DNA of 64,000 bases, taken from positions 413,421 through 477,420 of the forward strand of contig JADLHG010000045.1 in assembly GCA_020848905.1 (NCBI GenBank), in the 5' to 3' direction. The notes beneath the pieces are model-generated. The model made no database searches. It saw only the letters and a list, made by a program, of their open reading frames with translations, and had not been told where the DNA came from. The stretch is from Deltaproteobacteria bacterium. GTDB taxonomy: Bacteria > Myxococcota_A > Polyangia > GCA-2747355 > JADLHG01. Position 1 is the stretch's first letter. Each line of letters opens with the position of its first letter. The position numbers and the translations under genes are program-made. Below are positions 1-8,620 of the stretch, one piece after another.

Positions 1-765
1 GAGCGGGTGCCCCACGTGGGCCAGGTGTACGCGCACCTGGTGGCGGCGTCCCGTGCGGCAGCCTATCCGTAGGAGCGTGAACGCCCCGAGCGCGCAGACC
101 GGGGCGTAGCGCGTGGTCGCGGCTTGACCGGTGCCGCCGCGCTCCTGCGGGACCACCTGGACGCGGGTGCGATCTCCGGGGACACCTTCCAGCGCCAGGC
201 TGATCTCTCCCGGGCGGGTGATCGTTCCGTGCACGAGAGCCAGATAGGTCTTGTGCACCCCCTCGTTGCCGAAGAGGGCGCGCAGCGTGCCGTAGCTCAG
301 CCGATTGCGAGCGGCCACGAGCACTCCGCTCGTGCTCGTGTCCAGGCGGTGCACCAGGCCCGCCTCCCGGGGGTGCGGGCTGGCGTCGGCGCATTCGGGG
401 TAGCGCGCCACGAGGGCGTTCGCCACGGTGTCGGTCTCCCCCGGCACGAGGGGGTGGCACGGCACGCCGGCGGGCTTATTCACGACCACGAGGTCGGCGT
501 GCTCGGCGAGCACCTGGAGCGGGAGCTCCGGTTGCGCGGGCGGCCTTTCGTCGGTGGCGGCGGCAGCCACGAGCACGCGCTGGCCCACGGCGAGGCGTAG
601 CCCCTTCGGGCGCTCGCGGCCGTCCACCAGGATCTGTCCCTTGTCGAGCAGGCGCGTCAGCGAGCCGCGCGACAGGCCGGGGATGCGTCGGCGAACGAAT
701 TGATCGAGGCGTTCGCCTTGGGCCTCCGGTTCGACGACGAACTCGATGGGCGGTCCGGCGGGCAC
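1..765 (-). CDS. RluA-family 23S rRNA pseudouridine synthase (3' end cut by window edge)
   Basis: Isomerises specific uridines in 23S rRNA to pseudouridine (RluA/RluC/RluD family). About 255 codons are visible. An S4-like RNA-binding domain lies at residues 15-60 (GERLDQFVRRR, then SRGSLTRLL). The catalytic core follows, with VVVNKPAGVPCHP near residue 95 and the family signature HRLDTSTSG near 139-147, whose Asp is the catalytic residue. A late RTGRRHQVRVHL motif also fits the family. The GTG at 765 is chosen because it directly follows the TGA (769-767) of the TolC-like gene. That spacing suggests co-transcription. Which of RluC or RluD it matches cannot be told without the missing C-terminus. 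Confidence 0.9.
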   Translation of the reverse strand, partial: MPAGPPIEFVVEPEAQGERLDQFVRRRIPGLSRGSLTRLLDKGQILVDGRERPKGLRLAVGQRVLVAAAATDERPPAQPELPLQVLAEHADLVVVNKPAGVPCHPLVPGETDTVANALVARYPECADASPHPREAGLVHRLDTSTSGVLVAARNRLSYGTLRALFGNEGVHKTYLALVHGTITRPGEISLALEGVPGDRTRVQVVPQERGGTGQAATTRYAPVCALGAFTLLRIGCRTGRRHQVRVHLAHVGHPL

Positions 766-766
766 G

Positions 767-2077
767 TCACGGGCGCTCCCGCACCGGATCGAAGCGGCCG
801 AGAGCGTGCGTCAGGGAGAGGCGGGCCACGTCGCGCTGGTACAGGGTGCGCGTGAGATTCAGCTCGGCGTCGAGCTGGCGCTGGTTGGCGTCGAGGACGT
901 CGAGCTGGGTCGCCACGCCGGCCTCGTAGCTCGCGGACATGTCCTCGGCCGTGGTCCGCGCCAGCTTCAGTGCCTTCTCGGCGCTCGCGATCGCGGCGCC
1001 GGCGGCGGTGACCTCGGCCTGCAGGCGCACGACCTCGGATTCGATCTGTCGCCCGAGCTGGTCGCGGAGCGCCTGCGCCTCGCGGATCTTGGCCTCGGCC
1101 TCGCGCAGCTCGGCGTAGCGCAGTCCGCCGTCGTAGATCGGCAGGTTCAAGGTCAGCATGAGGTTCCATTGCCCGCGCTGGTTCGCAAAGCCCGCGGCCT
1201 CGGTCCAGCGGTAGAGCCACGCGAAGTCGAGCGAGGGGAGAAAGCCCCACCACACGGCCTCCTTCGCCTTGCGCGCGAGCTCGAGGCCCGCGCCGGTGGC
1301 GCGGTAGTCCGACCGACGGACGAGCGCGTCCCCGAGCCCGGGGCCGCCTGCCGGCGTGGCGGGCTCCGGTGGGCGCGTGGCCTTCACGCTTCCGCCGAGC
1401 CCGAGGAGGATCCCGAGCTGCCGCTGCCCCGCCTTCAGCGTGTGGCGCTGCTGCAGCAGGGCCTGCTCGTCCTGCGTCGAGACCAGCTCGGCCCTAAGGA
1501 GGTCGGCGCGCGGCGTCTTGCCGACCTCGTAGCGCGCGCGCGCCGCGGCCACGTTCTTCGCGTCGAGCTGGACCTTGTTCTCGAGCGCCTTCACCGTTTC
1601 CTGCTGGCCGAGGACGTTGTAGTAGGCGCGCGCCACCTCGATCAGGAACTCCTGTCGGGAGCGCACCTGCTGCAGACGGGCTTGCTCGATGGCCCGGCCC
1701 GTCATGCCGAGCCGCGGATAGACGGGTCCGCGGAAGAGCGGCAGGCTGGCCACGACGTTGAAGCCGAACTGATTCTCCTTCTGGATCACGATCGGGTCGC
1801 CCGCCTTCACCCCGGGCGGGAGAAAGGCGCCGAAGTCGAGGCGAACCTCCTGGTCGTAGTGCGTGAAGGTTCCCTGGAAGGCGGCGGTGGGCTTCAGCGC
1901 GGCCCAGGCCTTCAGCCGCGCCGCCTCCGCCTGGGCCACGCGCTGCTTGAGCAGCTCGAGCGTGGGGCTCTGCTTCACCGCCTGTTCGTAGGCCTGGTCG
2001 AGCGTCAGCTGGTCCTGGGCTGCCGCGCTGAGGGGAATCGACGCGAGCAGTATCGCGAGCAGTCGTCGAGAGATCAT
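767..2077 (-). CDS. TolC-family outer membrane efflux protein
   Basis: A trimeric outer-membrane channel subunit of the TolC/OEP family, 436 residues. A signal peptide (MISRRLLAILLASIPLSAAAQ) is followed by the two typical coiled-coil/beta repeats. The segments LTLDQAYEQAVKQSPTLELLKQRV and, later, YEVGKTPRADLLRAE and YEAGVATQLDVLDANQRQLDAE are the hallmark helical hairpins of the two repeats. The frame stays open upstream to 2320, but that extension is Arg-rich and out of frame over the preceding gene, so the ATG before the signal peptide at 2077 is used. It lies 13 bases after the transglycosylase gene. No HlyD- or RND-type partner is adjacent, so the transported substrate is unknown. Confidence 0.9.
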   Translation of the reverse strand: MISRRLLAILLASIPLSAAAQDQLTLDQAYEQAVKQSPTLELLKQRVAQAEAARLKAWAALKPTAAFQGTFTHYDQEVRLDFGAFLPPGVKAGDPIVIQKENQFGFNVVASLPLFRGPVYPRLGMTGRAIEQARLQQVRSRQEFLIEVARAYYNVLGQQETVKALENKVQLDAKNVAAARARYEVGKTPRADLLRAELVSTQDEQALLQQRHTLKAGQRQLGILLGLGGSVKATRPPEPATPAGGPGLGDALVRRSDYRATGAGLELARKAKEAVWWGFLPSLDFAWLYRWTEAAGFANQRGQWNLMLTLNLPIYDGGLRYAELREAEAKIREAQALRDQLGRQIESEVVRLQAEVTAAGAAIASAEKALKLARTTAEDMSASYEAGVATQLDVLDANQRQLDAELNLTRTLYQRDVARLSLTHALGRFDPVRERP

Positions 2078-2090
2078 CGGTCCGCTGGGG

Positions 2091-4247
2091 TCAGTCCGCC
2101 GAGGGGTTGTCTGCTTTCGGCGTCCGGACCTTCGCACGGGGGCGGGGGGCAGGGGAAGAGGGTCGACGGCTCGCCGCGCGGTCCTTGGCCGGGGGGGTCT
2201 TCTCCACGGTCGTGTCCTCTGCCGTCGCGTCGGCTTTCGCGTCGGTCTTTTCCTCTGCCTTCGCGTCGGCGGGCTCCTTCGCCGGGGTCTCCTCCGGCGG
2301 GCGCGCGGACGCCTCGTCACCGCTCTCCTGCTCGCTTTCGTCGTCGGGGGCTGCCGAGGGCTTGAGGCCGAGCTTCTTCGCGCGGCTGGCTTCCAGGTAG
2401 AGGACCAGTGTCTGTCCCGGTTGCAACGCCGCGGAGCGGGTGAGCCGGTTGATGCGGCCGAGGCTCCCCACGCTCAGGCCGAAGCGCCGGCTCAACGCCA
2501 CGAGCGTGTCGCCGCGTCGGACCCGGTAGAGCACGCGGCGACGTCCCTTTTTCTCTTCGTGCTGGTTCAGGAACTCGTCGCTGCCGGCCACCATGACGCG
2601 GACCCGTCGCGATTCGAGCAGGCGCACGCCGGTCCGGTCGAGGCTCGAGAGGATGAAGGCCTGCAGCACCATGGCGGGCATCAGCTTCGCCTGGGGCTCG
2701 ATCGCGTTCCAGGCCGAGAGCTCGCTCACCTCTACGCCGAGTCGCGCGGCGATCTCGCTCAGCGTATCGCCGGGCGCCACGCGGTAGAAGACACGCTCGC
2801 GGCCCGCGACCGTCGTCGGCCGCCCCGGAGGAAGGGCCACGACGATCGCTTCGCCGCCCGCCTCCTCTTCCTTGTCCTTGGCCGTCCGCGCGGCAGATGC
2901 GGGGACCAGAATCGTGAGCCCGGGGCGCAGCTCGGCGGCGGACTTGAGCCCGTTCAGGCGTCGGAGCGCCACCGCAGAGAGCCCGTACCGCTCTGCCACC
3001 TCTCGGTCCGTGTCTCCGAGCTTGACCCGGTAGGGCATGTAGCGGGGCAAGGTCCCCTTCATGCCGGGCAGCTTCGCGTAGAAGCTCACGGCCGTGCCGG
3101 CGGGGATGCGGACCCACACTTTGCCGGAGGGGGGCGTGCGGCCGCGCCGGAGCTCGGGGTTCAGCTGCTCGACCTGCGCCTTCGGCACGCCGGCCGCCTG
3201 CGCGAGCTGCGCCAGGGTCAGCGTGCTGCCGACGGAGACGAGCTGGTACGAGAGCTCCGGGTCGGGGGTCACCTCGGCGAAGCCGAAGGCCGCTCGGTTC
3301 TGCCCCACGATCGCGGCGGCGAGGATCTTCGGCACGTAGAGGGCCGTGGACCAGGGGAGCCCCGCCTCGTAGCTCGAGAGCTGCCAATAGTCGTTCGTAT
3401 TGTACTTCTGAATGGCCTGCGTCACCGCGCCGTGCCCCGCGTTATACGCGGCCAGGGCCAGCTCCCAGGTGCCGAAGCGCACGTGCAGCTCCTTGAGGAA
3501 CTGCGCGGCCGCCTCGGTGGCGCGCTCGGGGTTTCGTCGCTCGTCGATCCAGTGGTCGCTCCGCAGGCCGAAGGCCTCCCCGGCGTGCGTCATGAACTGC
3601 CAGATCCCCGCCGCCCCGGCGTACGAGGTCACCGTCGGGTCGTAGCCGCTCTCGATCATCGCCACGTAGGCGAGCGCCTGCGGGAGGCCGTACTTCTGCA
3701 GCGTCTTGGAGATGACCTGGAGGTACCGGCCCTGACGTTTGAGCCAGAGGCGCATGATGGCGCGCCCCCGCGGGTCCGTCCGGTAGAACTCGAGGTATCG
3801 GATGAGCTTCGGGTCCCAGGTGATGGGAAGGTCGGGCAGAACGAGGCGGGTCATCCAGCTCGCGGGAGCCTTGCTCGGCTCGGGCGCGGCGGAGGCGCGA
3901 TGTCCCGGGGTGCGCAGCTCGGGCGGGAGATTCTCGAGCGACGGGCGCGGCGCGCGCCGGGGCGCGGCGGCCTCGGGTTCGGTGGCCTTCGCGTCGCCCG
4001 GGCGTAGGGGTCCGCCCTTGGGGAAGGCGCCTTCCTCGAAGCGACGCAGGTCCTCGAGCGGCGCCTTCGGTTCCGCAGGGGCGGGCTCCGCCGCGCGCGC
4101 CTCGGGCTCAGCGACGGGCGCGGGCGCAACGGGTACCGGCGCGGCGGGCGCGACGGGTTCAGGCCGCGCTTGCGCGAGCCCCGAGGGGAGCCCGCACAGC
4201 GCAGCCGCGAGGGCGAACGATAGCTCTCGCCGGAGGGTGTGCGACAT
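2091..4247 (-). CDS. MltD-like membrane-bound lytic transglycosylase with LysM repeats
   Basis: Cleaves the MurNAc-GlcNAc bond of peptidoglycan and leaves 1,6-anhydro ends. It has 718 residues. A signal peptide covers residues 1-27, followed by a Pro/Ala-rich linker to about 130. The SLT catalytic domain spans about 160-300: AMIESGYDPTV holds the catalytic Glu (about E199), and AGAAGIWQFM and ALAAYNAGHG are the other family motifs. Three LysM peptidoglycan-binding repeats follow near 405-450 (YRVKLGDT), 487-531 (YRVAPGDTLSEIA) and 573-618 (YRVRRGDTLVALS). The tail of about 90 residues is rich in Lys, Ala, Glu and Pro and looks disordered. The architecture matches MltD but is longer than the E. 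coli protein. The TolC-like and RluA-like genes follow closely. Confidence 0.92.
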   Translation of the reverse strand: MSHTLRRELSFALAAALCGLPSGLAQARPEPVAPAAPVPVAPAPVAEPEARAAEPAPAEPKAPLEDLRRFEEGAFPKGGPLRPGDAKATEPEAAAPRRAPRPSLENLPPELRTPGHRASAAPEPSKAPASWMTRLVLPDLPITWDPKLIRYLEFYRTDPRGRAIMRLWLKRQGRYLQVISKTLQKYGLPQALAYVAMIESGYDPTVTSYAGAAGIWQFMTHAGEAFGLRSDHWIDERRNPERATEAAAQFLKELHVRFGTWELALAAYNAGHGAVTQAIQKYNTNDYWQLSSYEAGLPWSTALYVPKILAAAIVGQNRAAFGFAEVTPDPELSYQLVSVGSTLTLAQLAQAAGVPKAQVEQLNPELRRGRTPPSGKVWVRIPAGTAVSFYAKLPGMKGTLPRYMPYRVKLGDTDREVAERYGLSAVALRRLNGLKSAAELRPGLTILVPASAARTAKDKEEEAGGEAIVVALPPGRPTTVAGRERVFYRVAPGDTLSEIAARLGVEVSELSAWNAIEPQAKLMPAMVLQAFILSSLDRTGVRLLESRRVRVMVAGSDEFLNQHEEKKGRRRVLYRVRRGDTLVALSRRFGLSVGSLGRINRLTRSAALQPGQTLVLYLEASRAKKLGLKPSAAPDDESEQESGDEASARPPEETPAKEPADAKAEEKTDAKADATAEDTTVEKTPPAKDRAASRRPSSPAPRPRAKVRTPKADNPSAD

Positions 4248-4312
4248 TTGAATACACGGAGTCTAACAGAGCCCTCCGGAGGACTCAACTTCCTGCACGC
4301 GGCCCGCAGGTC

Positions 4313-4510
4313 TTACTTCTGCTCGGCCGTGGGGTGCGCGGCCTTCCCCGGCCCGACGGCGGGCGGGCGCGCTTCGTCGCTGGTCGGTTGCGGCTCGTGC
4401 CGACGCGCTCTCCTCCGTCCGATCGCCTCGCCGAGCGCGGGCAAGCCGCGCGCGCCGAAGACGATGAACAGGATGATGAGGAGCAGGATGAGCTCGGTGA
4501 TGCCCGGCAC
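4313..4510 (-). CDS. tatA: Sec-independent (twin-arginine) translocase subunit TatA
   Basis: The pore-forming subunit of the Tat system, which exports folded proteins across the inner membrane. The protein is about 65 residues. A short N-terminus (PGITELILLLIILFIVFGA) forms the transmembrane helix. The conserved FGARGLPALGEAIG hinge and amphipathic helix follow, then a polar Pro/Lys tail. The GTG at 4510 places the helix at the usual distance from the N-terminus and has GAGG just upstream. A GTG at 4525 would add five residues but has no visible ribosome-binding site. No tatB or tatC is adjacent. Confidence 0.85.
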   Translation of the reverse strand: MPGITELILLLIILFIVFGARGLPALGEAIGRRRARRHEPQPTSDEARPPAVGPGKAAHPTAEQK

Positions 4511-4595
4511 GATCGCCTCGCGCACACGTCAGAAGAAACGGGGGCACGTTCACAGGACCCCGCGCTGACCACATAGCACGAGCGGTCCGGCGCGT

Positions 4596-5327
4596 TCAAC
4601 GCGAGGGTGAGGAAACCGCAAGGAGGCGCCGCGCGGCCTCCCTCAGCGCCTCGGAGAGCGTGGGGCTGCCGACCACGAAGCGTAGATCCGGCGCGCGCAA
4701 AAACGGGAGGAGCCGGATGCCGACCTCCGACGTGGTGTGCGGGTTCAGCGCGAGAGCACGCTTCACGGCGTAGCGAGCCGCCCACTTGTGGCACGCGAAG
4801 ATCTCGCGCTGGACCTCCGGCAACGTGGGCCGGCGGGCGGCCAGCGCCACCACGTCGCGCTCGGTGAGCCGAGGATTCGCGAGGAGCTGCCGCACCACGT
4901 CGGCCTCCGGGTGACGCAGGAGCCGGTCGAGGACGTCCGGGTCGGAGCTTCGCGCGAGGCTCTTGCGGTGTCCGAGCGTCAGCTCGCGCGCCGGCTCGCG
5001 CGGTGGCTGGTGCTCCGTCTGGACCACGCCCGTCCAGAAGAGCTGCGGCAGGGCGTGGAGCTCGGCCTCCTTGGCCGCGACGTAGAGCGACTCGACGAGC
5101 GAGTAGTCCATGAGGCCCCGCCCGAGCGCGCTGGTGAGCGAGCGCAACGCGATGTTGAAGGGGGGGCCGCCATCGCGTCCGCGACGGTGGATCTCGTCGA
5201 GCATCAGCGCGGCCTCGGTGGCGGACAGGCGACGGACCTGCTCGACGAGGACGGCCTCGCGCATGGCCGGCTCGGGGAGGGCGGCCAGCTTCTGCGCGAG
5301 GACGAAGCCGCGCGTGGCGGGGCTCAC
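4596..5327 (-). CDS. Conserved hypothetical protein with HEAT-like helical repeats
   Basis: No family is recognised with confidence. The 243-residue product has no signal peptide or membrane segment and looks all-helical. Segments such as DPDVLDRLLRHPEADVVRQLLANPRLTERDVVALAARRP resemble leucine-rich-variant or HEAT-type repeats of about 25 residues, which usually bind proteins. The C-terminus has RYAVKRALALNPHTTSEVGIRLLPFL. The GTG start (5327) overlaps the stop of the upstream zinc-ribbon gene by four bases, so the two are almost certainly translated from one mRNA. TatA lies just downstream. A scaffold or regulatory role is only an inference. Confidence 0.75.
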   Translation of the reverse strand: MSPATRGFVLAQKLAALPEPAMREAVLVEQVRRLSATEAALMLDEIHRRGRDGGPPFNIALRSLTSALGRGLMDYSLVESLYVAAKEAELHALPQLFWTGVVQTEHQPPREPARELTLGHRKSLARSSDPDVLDRLLRHPEADVVRQLLANPRLTERDVVALAARRPTLPEVQREIFACHKWAARYAVKRALALNPHTTSEVGIRLLPFLRAPDLRFVVGSPTLSEALREAARRLLAVSSPSR

Positions 5328-6577
5328 GGAGGGTCACACAGCTCGGCCCGAGCGATCTCGGCAGCGACGTCGTAGCGCTCCGGCGCGTAGTCCTCGGGGA
5401 GCGGCGCGAGCACGACCATGTAGGCGACCGACTGGCCGATCGTCAGGCGCGCGTTGCGTCCGTCGGAGCCCGCCGGATTCAGCCGCGCCTCGAGACCGTC
5501 GGGGGAGAGCTTGCCGAGCTGCTCGGCGGCGAAGACGTTCCCCGCGGGGATCTCGCGGCGGATCACCGTGAGACCGCTGCGCCTGAGGAGGCCTCGCACG
5601 TAGATGTAGCGGCGCGGAACGGCGCCGTCGTTCTTGATCGCACCCTCGAGGATCAGGGCGCGCTGGCCCCCGGCGAGTCGCACCTCGCGCGCGATGGGTG
5701 GGGAGAGGGTGAGGCCCTCGAGCTCCGGCGCGGCCCGGGGCTTGTCGCCGAGAGCGCGGTGCAGCATGCCGCGCAGATTGCCGAGGTCGAGGGACCAGTC
5801 GTTGCGGTAGAGCACGAAGAGCGAGAAGAGGACGCCGCTCCCCCCGAGCAGCAGGACGAGCAGCCCGAACGCGCGCCCCACGCCGCTCCCCTCGGCCGCG
5901 ACGGAGACCTGCGGCGGCGGTAGGGTCCACGCGGGGAGCGGGACGGCGGCCGGCAGCGCGGGAGTCGGAGCCGCGGGCACGACCGTGGGCGAGGGCGTCG
6001 GAGCCACGGGCGCGCTGGGAGCCGCCGAGGGTGCGCCGCCGCGAACCGCTTCCGGGAGCTCCGGCGGGTCCTCCGTCAGGGCCGGCAGGTCGGGGAGCGT
6101 GACCGGCAGAGGTCTCGAGGCGCTCGGGCTAGCTTCTGCGGCGGAGGTGCTCGGGGAGGCGACGAGGGTTTCGACCTCCGGCATCGTGGCAGCCGAGAGG
6201 AGCGGCTGATCCTCGGGGAGGGTCGTCACGGGCCGCAGCGCCCCCTCTACCGGGACGGTCGTGACGCGCTGGATCGGGGGGCCGACGTCGCCGAGCTCCG
6301 GGTCCACGACCACGGTGGTCAAGGTCTGGCGCGGCACGACGGGAGAGGCCCCCCCGCCGATCTCTCCCGCCGCCGAGACGCGCGACCCCGAGCTCTTGAG
6401 ACCCGGGCCGCGTTGGAGCGCGGGCTCGGTTGCGATGGCCTTGGGGGGCGCCGCTTCGCCGAGGCGCAACACGAAAGCGAACGTGCAGGTGGGGCAGGTG
6501 GTCTTGAGGACCCCGCTGCGCATCAGCTCTTCCGCCACCTCGAGCAGCGCCTTGCACTTGGGGCATGGAATGCGCAT
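5324..6577 (-). CDS. MJ0042-type zinc-ribbon / DUF3426 membrane protein
   Basis: A 417-residue protein of unknown precise function. The N-terminus is a zinc ribbon with CPKC (C5, C8) and CPTC (C28, C31), as in MJ0042/DJ-type zinc-ribbon domains. A long Pro/Ala/Thr-rich linker follows to about 225. One transmembrane helix lies near 230-252 (AFGLLVLLLGGSGVLFSLFVLY). The C-terminal 130 residues are a DUF3426-like domain, including LILEGAIKNDG and YIYVRG. Predicted topology is a cytosolic zinc ribbon and a periplasmic C-terminal domain. It is the first gene of a pair with the 243-residue HEAT-like protein and is divergent from phaR. Confidence 0.85.
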   Translation of the reverse strand: MRIPCPKCKALLEVAEELMRSGVLKTTCPTCTFAFVLRLGEAAPPKAIATEPALQRGPGLKSSGSRVSAAGEIGGGASPVVPRQTLTTVVVDPELGDVGPPIQRVTTVPVEGALRPVTTLPEDQPLLSAATMPEVETLVASPSTSAAEASPSASRPLPVTLPDLPALTEDPPELPEAVRGGAPSAAPSAPVAPTPSPTVVPAAPTPALPAAVPLPAWTLPPPQVSVAAEGSGVGRAFGLLVLLLGGSGVLFSLFVLYRNDWSLDLGNLRGMLHRALGDKPRAAPELEGLTLSPPIAREVRLAGGQRALILEGAIKNDGAVPRRYIYVRGLLRRSGLTVIRREIPAGNVFAAEQLGKLSPDGLEARLNPAGSDGRNARLTIGQSVAYMVVLAPLPEDYAPERYDVAAEIARAELCDPP

Positions 6578-6672
6578 GAAGGGTCGCCTCGATTATGGGT
6601 CAATGCCGCGAGGGGGATCAAGGACCGGACCAAGAGGGTCGCGGGCGGTGTGCTTCCTCGGAGACGCGGCAA

Positions 6673-6701
6673 TTGTGCAGCGCGTCGGGGTGTGATATCA
6701 A
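6673..6701 (+). promoter_or_regulatory. Possible phaR promoter giving a near-leaderless transcript
   Basis: TTGTGC (6673-6678) and TATCAA (6696-6701) are spaced 17 bases apart. The -10 ends six bases before the phaR ATG, so transcription would start at or next to the start codon. No Shine-Dalgarno sequence is visible upstream of that ATG, which fits leaderless translation. The -10 match is only four of six. Confidence 0.35.
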
Positions 6702-6707
6702 CGCCCT

Positions 6708-7319
6708 ATGACCGGCACGACTACGAGAATCATCAAGCGCTACGCGAACCGGAAGCTCTACGACACGCGCGACAGCCGGTACGTCACGCTCGAGCAAATC
6801 TCGGAGATGATCCGGAACGGCGAAGACGTGAAGGTCGTCGACAACAGCACGAAGGAGGATCTCACATCCGTCACTCTGGCGCAGATCATCTTCGAGGAGG
6901 AGAAGCGCAAGAAGAGCTTCCTTCCGCTCGGGGCGCTGCGCAAGATCATCCAGACGGGGGGCGAGTCCCTGCACGAGCTGATGAACCAGCTCAACCTGTC
7001 CGCGCAGCGCGTGGGTCAGGTGTTCCGTCGGGAAGACAAGGAGCAGGGGCCCGAGGCCGCGGCCGAGCCGGCGCCGACCTCCGCCAAGAGCGCCGAACGT
7101 CTCGAGGCCGGGCGCTTCCTGAAGGAGTTCGTGGACGGCGTGCAGACGACCCTCGACGAGTGGCAGACGCGCATCGACCAGAACATCCACAGCGCCATCG
7201 ACAGCGTGTCGCCGCTCGCACCGCTCCAGAAGGAGATCACCGTCCTGCAGGAGCGCATCGCCGACCTGGAGCGCAGGCTCCGCGGCGACGGTGAATCGGG
7301 CGGGTCGTCCTCCTCGTAG
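6708..7319 (+). CDS. phaR: PhaR, polyhydroxyalkanoate synthesis regulator
   Basis: A transcriptional repressor that couples PHA granule formation to phasin and PHA-synthesis gene expression. The 203-residue protein opens with the highly conserved PHB/PHA-accumulation regulator DNA-binding domain: RIIKRYANRKLYDTRDSRYV near residues 7-26, then TLEQISEMI and KVVDNSTKEDLTSVTLAQII. The C-terminal half has a helical region and a probable coiled coil (KEITVLQERIADLERRLRG). The start is fixed by the conserved N-terminus, although no ribosome-binding site is seen. No phaC, phaP or other PHA gene lies in the window. Confidence 0.92.
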   Translation: MTGTTTRIIKRYANRKLYDTRDSRYVTLEQISEMIRNGEDVKVVDNSTKEDLTSVTLAQIIFEEEKRKKSFLPLGALRKIIQTGGESLHELMNQLNLSAQRVGQVFRREDKEQGPEAAAEPAPTSAKSAERLEAGRFLKEFVDGVQTTLDEWQTRIDQNIHSAIDSVSPLAPLQKEITVLQERIADLERRLRGDGESGGSSSS

Positions 7320-7370
7320 CTGGAAGCCCGCCGCGCGAGGGCAGCACCAAGGCCCGCCGCGCCCGCCTCG

Positions 7371-7398
7371 CTCGCTTCCTAGTACTCGCTTCCTAGTA
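7371..7398. repeat. 14-bp tandem duplication across a stop codon
   Basis: The 14-base unit ctcgcttcctagta occurs twice head to tail (7371-7384 and 7385-7398). The second copy holds the TAG stop of the minus-strand gene ending at 7393, and the first copy repeats that stop. Confidence 0.85.
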
Positions 7399-8526
7399 GT
7401 CGACCGCCAGCGCGAAGCTGACCGCGTGCTGCGCGCCGGATTCGTCCGCTAGGTCGACGGGGATCTGCGTCACTGCCGTGACGAGCCGGTCCGTGGCGCG
7501 TCCGGCGGCGAAGTAGCTGTACTCGGCGAGCAGCGAGAAGAGATAGAGGTTCGCGCGCAGCCCGAAGAAGAAGCGGTGCCGGAGGATGTTGTCCTGCTGG
7601 TCGAAGGTGAAGTGCGCGTTGCAGTCGGCCGCGCGGCATTGCGCCAGCTCGAGCGGGGTCCGGGCCGAGGCGAGGCTCTGCGCCACGGCGTCCACTCCCG
7701 GCGTGGCGTCGATGACCTCCGAGGCCGCCAGCACCCACAGGAGCTGGTAGCCGAGGTACGGCGTGAGATTGAAGGTCGAGGCGATCCCGAAGTGCTTGGA
7801 GATCGAGAAGTCCAGCGCGCCGGTGGTCAGGTTGAAGCCCGGGGTGCCCATGAGCCGGCTCGCGGTGCCGCGCACGGCCAGCCCGGGGAGCGGCCAGCCG
7901 TGGAAGCCCTCGTGCAGCGAGACCTTGGCCGACACGACGCCGGCCACCATGTGGCTCCCGATGAGGTGGCGCATCCCGAGGCCGAGCTCCACCGAGGGGA
8001 CCGGCAGCCAGAAGCTCTTGCGGAGCATCGCCGAGATCGTCGGCGCGAAGGAGGCGGGTAGCTCCTGGTCGATGCGGGCCGCGGCGGCTCCCGTGCGGAT
8101 GTTTCCCTCGGAAAAGGCGGTGGAGGAGACCGACTCGGCCGCTCGCCAGTAGCGGTGCTCGGGTGGCGCGTACTTGTCGTTCGCGTTGCGTCCGCCGTTC
8201 GCGTTCTTGCGCGGGTTGATGCTGGTGAAGCCCATTTCGAGCGCCGCGTTGAAGCCGTTCCACCCGCGCGTCTCCGCGGTGGAGAGGATGTTGGGTGCGA
8301 AGATGGCGCCGAGCTCCGACATGAGCGCCCGGAAGGCCGCGTTGTCGGGGATGACCTGCTTCACCCCGAACGCGGGGTTGTAGCCGCCGCCGCAGTCGAG
8401 GATGGCGTTGTTACCGGCCTCGATGATGCACAGACGCCCGAGGTTGAGGTCCCAGTCGCCCGCGTGCGCGTGCGGACTCGCGATCAGACCCGCGAGCAGG
8501 GGACCAAGCAATCGGACGATCCGCAT
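7393..8526 (-). CDS. Probable outer-membrane beta-barrel protein (hypothetical)
   Basis: A 377-residue secreted protein with a signal peptide (MRIVRLLGPLLAGLIASPHAHA). The mature part is rich in alternating hydrophobic and polar strands with aromatic residues, such as FFFGLRANLYLFSLLAEYSYF. It ends AVSFALAVDY, with a terminal aromatic residue as in proteins assembled by the BAM complex. One conserved-looking region has SVELGLGMRHLIGSHMV. The ribosome-binding site GGAGA lies about eight bases before the ATG. No specific porin family is recognised and no operon partner is visible. It is divergent from the enoyl-CoA hydratase gene. Confidence 0.75.
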   Translation of the reverse strand: MRIVRLLGPLLAGLIASPHAHAGDWDLNLGRLCIIEAGNNAILDCGGGYNPAFGVKQVIPDNAAFRALMSELGAIFAPNILSTAETRGWNGFNAALEMGFTSINPRKNANGGRNANDKYAPPEHRYWRAAESVSSTAFSEGNIRTGAAAARIDQELPASFAPTISAMLRKSFWLPVPSVELGLGMRHLIGSHMVAGVVSAKVSLHEGFHGWPLPGLAVRGTASRLMGTPGFNLTTGALDFSISKHFGIASTFNLTPYLGYQLLWVLAASEVIDATPGVDAVAQSLASARTPLELAQCRAADCNAHFTFDQQDNILRHRFFFGLRANLYLFSLLAEYSYFAAGRATDRLVTAVTQIPVDLADESGAQHAVSFALAVDY

Positions 8527-8620
8527 GCGCGCAATCTCCTTGATCTTTCGAGCGCGGAGAATAACAACAAGGAGGCCAGCGGATCAACAGCCTCATCCCC
8601 CGCACGTTTCGAGGAGCGCG

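Noticed and set aside
4236..4256. GTGTGCGAC followed by ATACAC near the transglycosylase start considered as a WYL-type site
   Set aside because: The right arm is TACAC rather than CTGCAC and spacing differs, so it does not fit the consensus.
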